A program made the translations under genes and the position numbers. From positions 55,339 to 119,338 of the forward strand of contig CAUJIH010000015.1 of the NCBI GenBank assembly GCA_963205275.1: a stretch of 64,000 nt of DNA, in the 5' to 3' direction. The notes under the pieces were generated by a model. That model did no database searches. It worked only from the letters and a program-made list of their open reading frames with translations, and was not told the origin of the DNA. This stretch comes from Verrucomicrobiota bacterium (GTDB lineage Bacteria; Verrucomicrobiota; Verrucomicrobiia; Verrucomicrobiales; DEV007). Each line of letters starts with the position of its first letter. Within the stretch, counting starts at the first letter, position 1. Below are positions 36,512 to 45,652 of this stretch, in pieces.

Positions 36512-37345
36512 ATGCGAATTTCTGCCGCATTTCTAGCTGCGACAGCACTCTTCTACAGCTCCGTAGTTTCCTGTAAGACAGTGCCATCCACACCTGCCCC
36601 AGGGTCTGGCGTGATGACGATTCATCTGACAGATCCCGATGCTGCGATCATCGGAAAGAAGATCTGGCAAAACGAGTGCGGTGGAACAGTCGAATGTCTC
36701 ACTTCGTGGAATTCTGGTGAAGACTTCCCCTCTCTGGGAATTGGCCATTTTATCTGGTATGTCTCGGGGCGTCCCGGTCCCTTCCAGGAGAGCTTTCCTC
36801 CACTTCTGGCTTTTCTTAGGGAGCAGGGCGTCACCGTCCCTGCGTGGTTATCTGAGGCAAAAGGCAGTCCTTGGACCAGTCGAGCAGAATTCCTGCGCGA
36901 CCAGCAATCGCCCCGGATGAAAGAGCTACGGCTACTCCTGGCGAATACAGTCACAGCACAGACACGCTTCATCATTCGACGACTCCAGCTCTCTCTGCCG
37001 GAAATGCAGAGGGTCACTCCCGCGAACGAACAGGGTCACCTGAGTGCGAACTTTGACCGAATGTCCTCATCGCGCGACGGACTCTACGCCATGATCGACT
37101 ACGTGAACTTCAAGGGTGAAGGCATAAAGCCCACGGAGCGATACAATAATCAGGGCTGGGGTCTGCGAGATGTTTTAGTCGAAATGCGTCCTGCCAGCGC
37201 GGCACCAAACGCGAGTGCCGAATTCTCTGAAGCGGCCAAGCGCGTCCTGAGTCGCCGCGTGCAAAACTCGCCGCCTGAGCGTGGCGAATCTCGCTGGCTA
37301 GCAGGCTGGCTCAATCGCTGCGACACCTATCGACGCGGGATCTGA
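36512..37345 (+). CDS. Lipoprotein of unknown function, possibly lysozyme-like fold
   Basis: 277 residues. The N-terminus is a lipoprotein signal with lipobox VVSC (Cys21), so it should be anchored to a membrane. After it comes KIWQNECGGTVECLTSWNSG, then FPSLGIGHFIWY; the E-x-GG and GIGH elements recall small lysozyme-like or chitosanase-like folds, but I cannot assign a family with confidence. Other notable stretches are MIDYVNFKGEG and YNNQGWGLRDVLVEM near residue 210, which look conserved. It is divergent from the zinc-ribbon pair across an AT-rich 116-bp region that should hold both promoters. A peptidoglycan-related role is a weak inference. Confidence 0.7.
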   Translation: MRISAAFLAATALFYSSVVSCKTVPSTPAPGSGVMTIHLTDPDAAIIGKKIWQNECGGTVECLTSWNSGEDFPSLGIGHFIWYVSGRPGPFQESFPPLLAFLREQGVTVPAWLSEAKGSPWTSRAEFLRDQQSPRMKELRLLLANTVTAQTRFIIRRLQLSLPEMQRVTPANEQGHLSANFDRMSSSRDGLYAMIDYVNFKGEGIKPTERYNNQGWGLRDVLVEMRPASAAPNASAEFSEAAKRVLSRRVQNSPPERGESRWLAGWLNRCDTYRRGI

Positions 37346-37444
37346 CTAGATCGCGAGCGACACCCCGATCCCCGACAGACGGGTCTATCTGGGGTCGATA
37401 CACCCGATTTAGCCCGTCTCACGAAACTCGCCGGCTCTGACGCG

Positions 37445-37605
37445 TAGCGTGCGTTCCCAGCCTCAAAGAGGCGAATCGAAGAAAGATTGTCCCTTAAAAA
37501 GTCACTTCCTCCTAGGACTACTGACGACCTCGTCGGCAGCCAATCCAATTACTGGCGTCAGCCGGGAAACCATTCACTCCCGATGGCATGCCTTTCCAGC
37601 AAACG
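37445..37605. repeat. Dispersed intergenic repeat, copy A
   Basis: The core at 37506-37569 (GGACTACTGACGACCTCG...) matches copies at 38634-38696 and 43730-43790. It is preceded at about 37450 by a TTCCCAGCCTCAAAGAGGCG box, which also appears after copy B as TTCCCAGCTTCAAAGTGGCG. The core contains CTGACGACCTCGTCGGCAG, an imperfect hairpin. Copies A and B lie in the same orientation on either side of the gene at 37622-38569. No gene is seen elsewhere in the 37346-37621 gap. Confidence 0.75.
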
Positions 37606-37621
37606 CCCGAAAGAGCCCCAA

Positions 37622-38569
37622 TTATTCCGTCGACCACTGTTTGAACAAGCTCTTAATGAGCTCATACTTTTCAGTTTCTGGTCTCTGGTGACAATAGATC
37701 AGGACTCCATCGGCGCTCTTTCGTGCGCGCTCCATCACATCACGCACATATTCTGGAGTCGAGGCACCTAGACGGCTGTGCGCAGAGGCATAAACATCGA
37801 CAATGATGGGAAACTCTGGGCCTGCCATCTCACGTATCCTCTTCACTTCTTCAATCACCAGCGTGGAATCTGTCAAGCCTGCTTTAGTCGATTCGGAGCG
37901 ATAGGGAAAAAGGATTCCGTCTATGTTATCGCGATAGCCGTCAAAAAGAGCCTCGGTAATCCTAGGAAAATAAGAACAGGGGACAAAAGCGACACGCGGA
38001 TTAATTGCTCGCGCAGCTCCCACCATTTTTGTCACCATCTCGGGAGTATAAAATTGCAAATTGTGGGTGAAATCATCAATGCTCCAAGCGACCAGATTCG
38101 GTTCCCGAAGGCTCAATTTCGCGATCTCTATCGCCCATCGTTCGTAATCTAGACGAAAGGGTTCGGAGTAGTATTTGCTCCGAGGTGGAGATTCGGACGG
38201 AGGGACCAAGGTCACCCACACATTGATGCCTTGATCTCGCGCCGCAGGCAGGAACAATTTTAGATCATCCCAGTCGGTATCTCGGGTCCATATCAGCCAG
38301 TTGTATGTCCTGACGTGACTATCAACCAGCTCGCGGAGCAACTGCTCCCTATCCACTCGCCCCTGCTTTCCCTTCGCCCCTGCATAGGTTCCAAAGCTGC
38401 CACGCACGGCGGCCATGCGTTCAGCTCGGCCATCTTTCTGTCCCAGATTCTTATGATTTGATTCAGCACCAGCGTCGTAAGCACTCAAGGCTAAGGCTAC
38501 ACACAGAGAAAAAAGGATGTGATAACGAACTGAAAGGGGCCTGCAGCTGACAAGAGTTTGTGAAAGCAT
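37622..38569 (-). CDS. Secreted protein, probable TIM-barrel glycoside hydrolase-like
   Basis: 315 residues, no named family recognised. A signal peptide is visible (YHILFSLCVALALSAYDAGA, in residues 16-35). Alternating strand-like segments such as VRTYNWLIW, INVWVTLVPP, LVAWSIDDFTHN, VAFVPCSYF, IDGILFPYRS, FPIIVDVYAS and ADGVLIYCHQ are spaced as in a (beta/alpha)8 barrel. Acidic residues at strand ends (IDDF, VDVY) could be catalytic. Similar barrels occur next to GH123/DUF4091 proteins, and one is encoded just downstream at 38954. It lies between two direct copies of an intergenic repeat, so it could have been gained or moved as a cassette. Confidence 0.65.
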   Translation of the reverse strand: MLSQTLVSCRPLSVRYHILFSLCVALALSAYDAGAESNHKNLGQKDGRAERMAAVRGSFGTYAGAKGKQGRVDREQLLRELVDSHVRTYNWLIWTRDTDWDDLKLFLPAARDQGINVWVTLVPPSESPPRSKYYSEPFRLDYERWAIEIAKLSLREPNLVAWSIDDFTHNLQFYTPEMVTKMVGAARAINPRVAFVPCSYFPRITEALFDGYRDNIDGILFPYRSESTKAGLTDSTLVIEEVKRIREMAGPEFPIIVDVYASAHSRLGASTPEYVRDVMERARKSADGVLIYCHQRPETEKYELIKSLFKQWSTE

Positions 38570-38630
38570 CCTTTATAGTAGTGGGATTGTGGTCTGCTCA
38601 CAAATCGAAACTAGTCAGTCCCTGAGAAGC

Positions 38631-38745
38631 ACCTCCTCCTGGGACCGCTGACGTCCTCGTCGGCAGTTGATCCAATTACTGGCGTAAGCCGGAAAACCCA
38701 TCTCGCCCAAAGGCGTGTATTCCCAGCTTCAAAGTGGCGCTCTAT
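38631..38745. repeat. Dispersed intergenic repeat, copy B
   Basis: The core at 38634-38696 shares ATCCAATTACTGGCGT and CTCGTCGGCAG with copy A, and is followed by the TTCCCAGC-TCAAAG-GGCG box at about 38720-38738. It lies in the 384-bp gap before the GH123-like gene; apart from this repeat the gap shows no gene. Confidence 0.75.
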
Positions 38746-38953
38746 TATGGCGTATGGCAGCACCCTGGGATTTGAATGTCCCCAAAATGGCTTACACAGA
38801 CAGGAGTGTCTGCGCTACTCTTCCTTCCCCCCCAGCACTTCTGCATCCAACATTCAAATTTTTGAACGATCTGTCCCTGTTTTCTCTGTTTTCTTCAGTA
38901 GAACAATTTCCTCCTTTTTCCGGCAGGGTAGCCAGCCTATCCTATTCAGCGAC

Positions 38954-41416
38954 ATGAAGCAGCTTCTTCTCCACCTTCTTTCCTTCTTCACATCGACGCT
39001 AGCCATATTTTTGCTACTGCCCTCTCTCAGCGCGAGTGAGACGTCTGCACAAAATTTAGCCCTCGGGAAACGGGCCTCCTTCAATCACCCACCAAATTAC
39101 GCGCTATGTACGGATTCAGATGATGCGATCCAACTGACGGACGGGGATTACTCGAGACAAGGCTCTTCCACAACAGGGAAGATGCGATCCATTTGGACAC
39201 AAAAGAGCACTGTCGGATGGTCCAACAAGAACCCGGTCGCAATCACGCTCGACCTAGAAACCGTACAACCCATCTCCGGCATTTCCTTTGGCTCAGCGGG
39301 CGGAGCCACAAGCGTCAGATTACCCCTAGCCATTTACATAGCGGTCAGTGATGATAAAAAATCGTGGACTTATCTCGGCGATCTCGCCGCGCTTTCGAAC
39401 GCGATTCACAGTGCTCCCGACTACGAGGAGGGGTATCGAAGCTGGAGCTTTGTCACACACGAACTCCGAACACGTGGACGCTACGTGACGTTACTGGCCT
39501 ACGGAGCTTCTCGCTATTTGTTCTCTGACGAGATCGAGATATATCGCGGTGAGGACGCATGGGGCGACAAAAAACCAGAAGGAAAACAGATTACTTCTCT
39601 TGAAGACTATGCGTCAGAGCTAACCCGTCTGAGCGCAGTGAAAGCGAGGCTGTCCCATGATATTCGCCAGATACAGACAGAAATCCAGCAGTCCAAACTC
39701 CCAAAAGAACAGCAAGATCAGTATAAGAAAGCACTCGATTCGATGTCCAAGGAAGTGCGAGGAATCACCGAACTACCGGCAGACTTTAAAGCGATCCTTC
39801 CGATGCATGACATACACAAGCGCGCTTTCGCTCTACGAGGGGAAGCGATGGCGCAGCGTGGCATGGCTCCGATCACGATATGGCAGCAACACCGTTACGC
39901 CTGGCTCCCTCTTTTAGCCGAACCAGCGAATGACTCAAATCCAAAGTTGAATTTCATGATGTTGAGAAATCAGTTTCACTCCGAAAGTCTATTGGTGACG
40001 AATGCGACAAACAAAAGGCAGGCGATTCGCATTCGATGGGAAGATGGACCGCCGGATGCAGATGAGGGCTGGTTGCAGGTTTTCGGAGTCGAATGGACAG
40101 ACACCCTCGAAGGCGTGCCCGTAGCCTCCGCCCTGCTTCCTGCCGAACGAAAGGATGGCTCCTATTTTCTCACTGTACCGGCAGGGATGACCAGAAAGCT
40201 TTGGTTTTTAGTGGATTCATCCAAACTGAGACCTGGGTCCAGTCAAGGCCAGTTGTCTGTGGATAAGTTTTCCATCCCTTGGCACGTGGACGTCGCTTCA
40301 TTGGCCATGAGCACCCCCCGTCTATCCTTGACGATGTGGGACTACACCAATGGAGAGAGCAGTCGTGCGATCCATTCCAAGAATCGAGCACAAGCGATTC
40401 AAATGATGCGGTCCAACTACGTCGATAGCACTTGGGCGACGTCCGTCGTTCTCCCGCGTCCTCCCGCGAGCGCATTCGATGCCGAGGGAAAACTGACTGA
40501 GAAATTGAACTTCGATTTGCTCGACGAGTGGTTGAGTCGCTGGCCCGAAGCACGACGATATTTTATCTACGCCAGTGTGGGGAAGAGCTTTGCCGGTGCT
40601 CGCATGGAATCAGAAGATTTTGCGAAGCGTGTAGGGAGCTGGGCACAAAGCTTATCGGCTCATATGAGCCAACGCGGGCTACAGCCCTCACAACTGACTC
40701 TGCTCTTAATCGACGAACCCCATACGGACGAACAGGATCAAATCATCGCGGCATGGGCGAAAGCGATCAACGCGGTGGCACCCGAGTTGAGTCTGTTTTC
40801 TGATACCATGTGGCAACGCCCTGACAAGGCGAAGATCCAAGAGGCGATTACAGAAATGGATATTCTGTGCCCTAAACCCGATGTGTATCAAAGGGGAGGA
40901 GAGGCACTCCGCAGTTACTTCTCTGATCTGCAAAAACGCGGCAAGGAACTTTGGTTCTATTCCTGCTCGGGCCCCACGCGGCATTTCAGCCCGCAAGCGT
41001 ACTATCGACTTCAAGCTTGGCATGCTTTTGCAGCAGGAGCAAAGGGACAGGGCTTTTGGGCCTTTGGTGACACCAGTGATGCCAGCAGTTCTTTCATGGA
41101 ATATGACACGACACGCGAGAACTTTTCCCCTGTATTCTTCGATGGAGACTCCATCTACAGCAGCATTCACTGGGAAGCCTTACGCGAAGGGATGCGAGAT
41201 CACGAGGAAATGTCCATGCTACAAGATGTCATTCGCCAAATCAAAGACTCTCAAGTTCGAGAGACGGCTCAGGCAAGGCTAGACAGCCTGATTCATACCA
41301 TCACCGCCACCGATTTCATATCAGCTCCCTCGTGGAGCACAGAGGAGGGTCTGGAAATGATGGATGCTCACCAGGATGAAATCAGGAAGATGTTATTGGA
41401 TCTAGGTACGAAATGA
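38954..41416 (+). CDS. Secreted DUF4091 / GH123-like protein with discoidin-type domain
   Basis: 820 residues from the ATG at 38954, which starts the signal peptide (LLHLLSFFTSTLAIFLLLP). An in-frame ATG at 38747 lies in the upstream repeat and is rejected. Residues about 35-195 look like an F5/8 type C (discoidin) carbohydrate-binding domain (NLALGKRASF ... ITLDLETVQPISGISFGSA). A helical, probably coiled segment follows (about 215-270). The C-terminal barrel carries LLIDEPHTDEQ near 586, the adjacent Asp-Glu pair used by GH123 N-acetyl-galactosaminidases, and FWAFGDTSDASS and EALREGMRDHEEMSML near the end, typical of DUF4091. It probably acts on N-acetylated glycans outside the cytoplasm. 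The substrate is inferred only from the family. Confidence 0.82.
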   Translation: MKQLLLHLLSFFTSTLAIFLLLPSLSASETSAQNLALGKRASFNHPPNYALCTDSDDAIQLTDGDYSRQGSSTTGKMRSIWTQKSTVGWSNKNPVAITLDLETVQPISGISFGSAGGATSVRLPLAIYIAVSDDKKSWTYLGDLAALSNAIHSAPDYEEGYRSWSFVTHELRTRGRYVTLLAYGASRYLFSDEIEIYRGEDAWGDKKPEGKQITSLEDYASELTRLSAVKARLSHDIRQIQTEIQQSKLPKEQQDQYKKALDSMSKEVRGITELPADFKAILPMHDIHKRAFALRGEAMAQRGMAPITIWQQHRYAWLPLLAEPANDSNPKLNFMMLRNQFHSESLLVTNATNKRQAIRIRWEDGPPDADEGWLQVFGVEWTDTLEGVPVASALLPAERKDGSYFLTVPAGMTRKLWFLVDSSKLRPGSSQGQLSVDKFSIPWHVDVASLAMSTPRLSLTMWDYTNGESSRAIHSKNRAQAIQMMRSNYVDSTWATSVVLPRPPASAFDAEGKLTEKLNFDLLDEWLSRWPEARRYFIYASVGKSFAGARMESEDFAKRVGSWAQSLSAHMSQRGLQPSQLTLLLIDEPHTDEQDQIIAAWAKAINAVAPELSLFSDTMWQRPDKAKIQEAITEMDILCPKPDVYQRGGEALRSYFSDLQKRGKELWFYSCSGPTRHFSPQAYYRLQAWHAFAAGAKGQGFWAFGDTSDASSSFMEYDTTRENFSPVFFDGDSIYSSIHWEALREGMRDHEEMSMLQDVIRQIKDSQVRETAQARLDSLIHTITATDFISAPSWSTEEGLEMMDAHQDEIRKMLLDLGTK

Positions 41417-41483
41417 ACTCAATTTGTTGATCTGATTTTCTGGAGTCTGAGAGAGTCACTGCTCACAGGTGGGGATGCGCGGT

Positions 41484-41714
41484 TCAAATGTTGTCATTCA
41501 CCCAGTCGATCACTGCCTGTTCAGTTTGGAGGCCAAAGAGGGAGTGTGGGCAGTCGGTTCCACCGCCTGAATAGTTGCGGGCGTATTTGTGGCCTTGGAT
41601 GATTTCCTTGGGGAGATTGTATTGTGTAGCGGATGATTTTAAGAGACAGGCGATTTCCCATTCTCTGCGCGGATGCCTCCAGCCCGTTGCCTCGGATTCT
41701 AAATCCTTACTGAT
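41484..41714 (-). pseudogene. Remnant of a protein C-terminus (no start)
   Basis: On the minus strand an open frame of about 76 codons, closed by TGA at 41484-41486 and by an in-frame stop upstream at 41715-41717, reads like a genuine protein end (HKYARNYSGGGTDCPHSLFG, then QTEQAVIDWVNDNI). It has no usable start codon. I do not recognise the family; it could be the tail of a hydrolase. The rest of the 41417-41858 gap shows no gene. Confidence 0.45.
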
Positions 41715-41858
41715 TTACAAAAGACTCCTCAGATGTAAGAGTTAAGTCTATCTCCGAAAACCAGAGCGAAGAGCGAGGGAAGATCTATCGGAGCTTTACC
41801 TCGGGAGTGCGCTCGCGGAAGTTTCCCGAGCTGGCCTTAACACAAAACAAAGACATAG

Positions 41859-43418
41859 ATGAGAAATCAAGGAGCGCTTATTCTAATGTTCTGCGTGCTT
41901 GCCACGGCGCTAGTCGTGCCGGCAATTGCCTCGGACAAGAAGCGAATCCAAGGGCCAAATATCATCATGATTCTCGCCGACGACATGGGTTACGGCGACC
42001 TAGGTGCCTATAATCGCGACAGCAAAATTCCTACCCCTCACTTGGACCGTCTCGCTGCGGAGGGACTCAAGTTCACCGACGCACACTCAGCTTCCTTCTG
42101 TACGCCCTCTCGATATGCTCTTCTGACCGGCCGTTATCTGTGGCGCACTCGCCTAGGTTCAGGCGGTAAGATTGCCAATTTTGCCGGCACTGTCATCGAG
42201 CCGAACCGCACCACGCTGCCGCAGATACTGCAATGCGCAGGATACTACACGGCTCTCGTAGGCAAGTGGCATCTGGGCATCGATTGGCGGCTGCACGACG
42301 AATCTGAACGCACTCTGATTTTAGACGATCCGAATTACCAGAATTTCAAAAACATCGACTTCCACTCCCCCGCGCTTCGAGGACCCAAAGATTGCGGCTT
42401 CGACTATTCCTTTGGAACAGCAGGTTCTGCTGAGATGAACCCCTCCACCTTTATCGAGAATAATCGAGTCAAAGCGATTCCCACCTTGACCACTGCTCAG
42501 GTGAGGGAGAGGCGCGGAGAATGGTACGGTCGTGACGACAATATCATTGCCGAAGGCTACAGCATGGAGGCCTTAGTGCCGACTCTTTCGGCGAAGGCGC
42601 TGGAAGTGCTTGAGACTGCTGCGCGCAGTCAGAACCGACCCTTCTTTCTTTACTACGCGATGACCGCTCCGCACAACCCCATCGTACCGAATCAGGAATT
42701 TGTCGGCAGCAGCCGCGCTGGTTCGTATGGGGACTTCGTGGTAGAGCTCGATCATCATGTGGGCCGACTACTACAAAAGATCGACGAAATCGGGATCGAA
42801 CGAGACACTCTCGTCATTTTCACCAGCGACAATGGTCCCGTCAACCGCACGAAAGGCTACCAGCAACGCTGGGTGCGTGGTGATGTTCAAATCTATGGAC
42901 ACGAGAGCAATAGCCCCTTTGTCGGCTGGAAAGGCGGTCTGCAAGAGGGAGGACACCGCGTGCCATTCATTGTTCGTTGGACGGGCCACATCACTCCGAA
43001 TGAGACATGCTCCACCACGATTTCTTTCACCGACCTTCTGCCCACCTTGGCGGATTTGCTACACCTGCCCATCGACCGTGACACTGCTGAAGACGGGGTC
43101 AGTTTCTACCCGGCTCTGCTGAGAGATCAGCGACCTGCTTCCTTTCACGAGGCGATCGTGCATAATCACATCAACGGTGCGTTTGCCCTCCGGCAGGGAA
43201 TCTACAAACTCACGGTCAATGGCCCCAAGACGGTCAGCGAAGCTTTGGACTCTTCCGTCTCTTCATCCTTAGCTCTCCACAATCTCGAAACGGATCCGAA
43301 GGAAGAGATCGACATCGCTGCCCAACATCCGAAGCTGGTGAGTGAAATGCACGAACTGCTAAAAAAATATCTTCGGGAAGGGCGTAGCGATGGACGTTCG
43401 CCCCACTTTCAGAACTGA
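41859..43418 (+). CDS. Secreted sulfatase (arylsulfatase A-like, S1 family)
   Basis: 519 residues with a signal peptide (LMFCVLATALVVPAIAS). The metal-binding start NIIMILADDMGYGDLGAY lies near residue 32. The formylglycine site is Cys81 in CTPSRYALLTGRY (CxPSR), the cysteine type that needs a formylglycine-generating enzyme; none is visible nearby. GKWHLGIDW near 135 and FTSDNGPVNR near 325 complete the active site. It should remove sulfate esters from polysaccharides or glycosaminoglycans in the periplasm or outside. It fits with the neighbouring GH123-like and sialidase-like enzymes as part of glycan use, although the genes are not clearly one operon. Confidence 0.93.
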   Translation: MRNQGALILMFCVLATALVVPAIASDKKRIQGPNIIMILADDMGYGDLGAYNRDSKIPTPHLDRLAAEGLKFTDAHSASFCTPSRYALLTGRYLWRTRLGSGGKIANFAGTVIEPNRTTLPQILQCAGYYTALVGKWHLGIDWRLHDESERTLILDDPNYQNFKNIDFHSPALRGPKDCGFDYSFGTAGSAEMNPSTFIENNRVKAIPTLTTAQVRERRGEWYGRDDNIIAEGYSMEALVPTLSAKALEVLETAARSQNRPFFLYYAMTAPHNPIVPNQEFVGSSRAGSYGDFVVELDHHVGRLLQKIDEIGIERDTLVIFTSDNGPVNRTKGYQQRWVRGDVQIYGHESNSPFVGWKGGLQEGGHRVPFIVRWTGHITPNETCSTTISFTDLLPTLADLLHLPIDRDTAEDGVSFYPALLRDQRPASFHEAIVHNHINGAFALRQGIYKLTVNGPKTVSEALDSSVSSSLALHNLETDPKEEIDIAAQHPKLVSEMHELLKKYLREGRSDGRSPHFQN

Positions 43419-44221
43419 GGCTTATTTTCGTTCGCAAGGCCTTACGTTCTTTTTGACAAAAGGTCTCTGCATGGGGCAAGGGAATCGCAGGAAAGTGACA
43501 GCCTATTTTTGTCATCCACAGATTATACAGATATACGCAGATAAGAATCAAAAGATCCGCGGATTACCAACCCATTTAGACGGCAGAGAGGAGCATCAGA
43601 GGCTGCGAGACCACTCGACTCGCTGACAAACGTCTATCGCTAAGGGACAGGTGATTTTATAGTTAAAATTCTGAATGCAGAAGTGCTGGGCTGGAAGTGT
43701 AGCGCAGACAATCTTGTCTGTGTACGCCATTCCTGGGACCGTCGAAGTCCTCGTCTGCAGCTTTTAATGTACCTAGCATACGCCAGAAAGATATTTCGGA
43801 TTCTAAGGGACGAACGATTTTAAATTAGCGTTTCCAGAGGGAACCCAGCCTGTGGCCAGTGCTTGAGGAGTAAGGCGAGGACACCACCAGTGGCGGAAAG
43901 CGGTGCTTCACACCGCACTCCAGAGCGCTTCGCGCGGAGCGTATCGTGCACTGGACATGTGTTGCAAGCTCTTGAGACTTTACAAGATTGGCGGTTTTAA
44001 ATTGGGTTGGCGGTCACATGCTCAAAGGCTCTGTCTAGGGCGTCGGCGGCCCCAGGGGAAAGCCTTTGCTTATCGGTTCTATGTCGAGATGCTCGGCCAT
44101 GAGGAATGGAAGGTGTTCTCGCAGGTGGACACGTCGTACCACGACCCCGATCTCGTGCACGTCAGATCACTTCAGGCAGCCGTTTTTCATCAAAACACCT
44201 GCCTCGACCCTTCCCCACTGG
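43419..44221. other. Repeat-rich intergenic region with possible gene debris
   Basis: About 800 bp without a supportable gene. It holds an ATCCACAGATTATACAGATA-type stretch at about 43514-43560, resembling common intergenic repeats; copy C of the dispersed repeat (43730-43790); and a palindrome-rich segment at 43870-43960 (AGCGGTGCTTCACACCGC). At 44040-44200 the plus strand reads AYRFYVEMLGHEEWKVFSQV, which looks like degenerate coding sequence, but no intact gene can be built from it. Confidence 0.5.
43721..43790. repeat. Dispersed intergenic repeat, copy C
   Basis: The core at 43730-43790 shares CCTGGGACCG and GTCCTCGTC with copy B, with more changes in the second half (ACCTAGCATACGCC against ATTACTGGCGTAAGCC). 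Orientation is the same as copies A and B. Confidence 0.6.
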
Positions 44222-45631
44222 TCAAATATGGATCGCTCGACCGTAGGCGACGCCAGTGGCCTCGTGGATCGCCTCGGAGAGAGTAGGATGCGCGTGGATG
44301 GTATTTTCCAATTCCTCGTAGGTGGCCTCTAGGGTGATGGCCAATCCCATCTCGGCGATAAGTTCCGTGGCCTCGGCTCCGATGATATGGGCCCCCAGGA
44401 GTTCGCCGTATTTCTCACCATAGATGAGTTTCACGAAGCCTTCGGGTTCACCTGCGGCGAGAGCACGACCGCTGGCCTGGAAGGGAAATTTTCCGACCTT
44501 CACTGCGATTCCCTGTTCTTTGCAGGCCCGCTCGGTCAGTCCGACGCTGGCAACTTCCGGATGGCAGTAGGTACAGCCAGGAAAAATATCAACTTTGCGA
44601 CTCTGATGCTTGGGGTCGAACATGGACTCTACCGCATGGATCGCCTCGAAGCTGGCAACGTGAGCGAGCCACGGCGGCCCGATGATGTCTCCGGCGGCGG
44701 AAATGCCGGGGAGATTCGTCTGATAGCGCTCGTTCGTTTTGACGAATTTTCGATCCGTGAGTTCCAACTTCTCACATCCGGCAGGCAGGACAGCACCCAC
44801 CCCGACGGCGACCAGACAGACATCGCCACGTAGAGTTTTCGACTCGCCGCCTTTGACAGGCTCGACCGTAAGTTCGACGCCGCTATCCGTGACTTTTGCT
44901 GCCGTGGTTTTGGTCGCGGTGAGAAAATTAATGCCCTGCTTCTTGTAGGCCTTTTCTAGAGTCTGGCTGACTTCTGTATCCTCCACGGGCAACAGATGGT
45001 CCATCATTTCTACAATGGTAACCTTCGTTCCATAGGCATTGTAGAAATATGCGAACTCGATACCGATGGCACCAGCTCCGACGATGAGCATTTCCTTTGG
45101 CTGCTCGGGCATGAGCATCGCCTCGCGTGCGCCGATGACGCGCTTTCCATCGAATTTCAGAAAAGGCAGGTCGCGAGCGTGACATCCGGTCGCCAAGAGG
45201 ACGTTCTTGGCCTCGTGCGTTTCAGACTTGCCATCGGTTCCAGCGACGTCGATGCGCACGCTCCCCGTCGGAGAATTTCCAGCGAGAGCGGCGGTGCCAC
45301 GCAGATAATCGATCTTGTTCTTTCTAAAGAGAAACTCGATGCCTCCAGCTAATTTGTCCGAGACTTGGCGTGAGCGTCCGATCACTTTCGACCAGTCATA
45401 GCTAAGATTATCAAAGCTGAGGCCAAAATCGGCGGCCTTGCTTTTGAGATTGACGTACATCTCGGCGTTTTTCAGCAGCGCCTTGGTCGGAATGCAGCCC
45501 CAGTTAAGACAGGTGCCACCCGCACGGTCGTTTTCGATACAGGCGACTTTTTTACCGAGTTGAGCAGCGCGGATGGCGCCGACATAGCCGGCGGGTCCGC
45601 CACCGATGACGATGAGATCGTAGGTAGCCAT
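44222..45631 (-). CDS. lpdA: Dihydrolipoyl dehydrogenase (E3)
   Basis: 469 residues. The N-terminal FAD motif is IGGGPAGYVGAIRAAQLG, and the redox disulfide is Cys41/Cys46 in GGTCLNWGCIPTK. The NAD-binding GAGAIGIEFAYFYN lies near 182, and the dimer-interface His-Glu pair is in HAHPTLSEAIHEA near the end. All catalytic residues are intact. It reoxidises the lipoyl arm of the pyruvate dehydrogenase complex and is the last gene of the operon, 21 nt after the E2 gene. It may also serve 2-oxoglutarate dehydrogenase and the glycine cleavage system. Confidence 0.97.
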   Translation of the reverse strand: MATYDLIVIGGGPAGYVGAIRAAQLGKKVACIENDRAGGTCLNWGCIPTKALLKNAEMYVNLKSKAADFGLSFDNLSYDWSKVIGRSRQVSDKLAGGIEFLFRKNKIDYLRGTAALAGNSPTGSVRIDVAGTDGKSETHEAKNVLLATGCHARDLPFLKFDGKRVIGAREAMLMPEQPKEMLIVGAGAIGIEFAYFYNAYGTKVTIVEMMDHLLPVEDTEVSQTLEKAYKKQGINFLTATKTTAAKVTDSGVELTVEPVKGGESKTLRGDVCLVAVGVGAVLPAGCEKLELTDRKFVKTNERYQTNLPGISAAGDIIGPPWLAHVASFEAIHAVESMFDPKHQSRKVDIFPGCTYCHPEVASVGLTERACKEQGIAVKVGKFPFQASGRALAAGEPEGFVKLIYGEKYGELLGAHIIGAEATELIAEMGLAITLEATYEELENTIHAHPTLSEAIHEATGVAYGRAIHI

Positions 45632-45652
45632 GAGAGTATATGAGTAGGATTA

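Noticed and set aside
40258..40266. TGTGGATAA, a DnaA-box-like 9-mer
   Set aside because: A single box inside the GH123-like coding sequence with no companions; expected by chance.
43903..44286. 127-codon plus-strand frame running into the end of lpdA
   Set aside because: It overlaps lpdA antisense and crosses palindromic repeat sequence; only a central stretch looks coding-like, so it is noted as debris rather than a gene.
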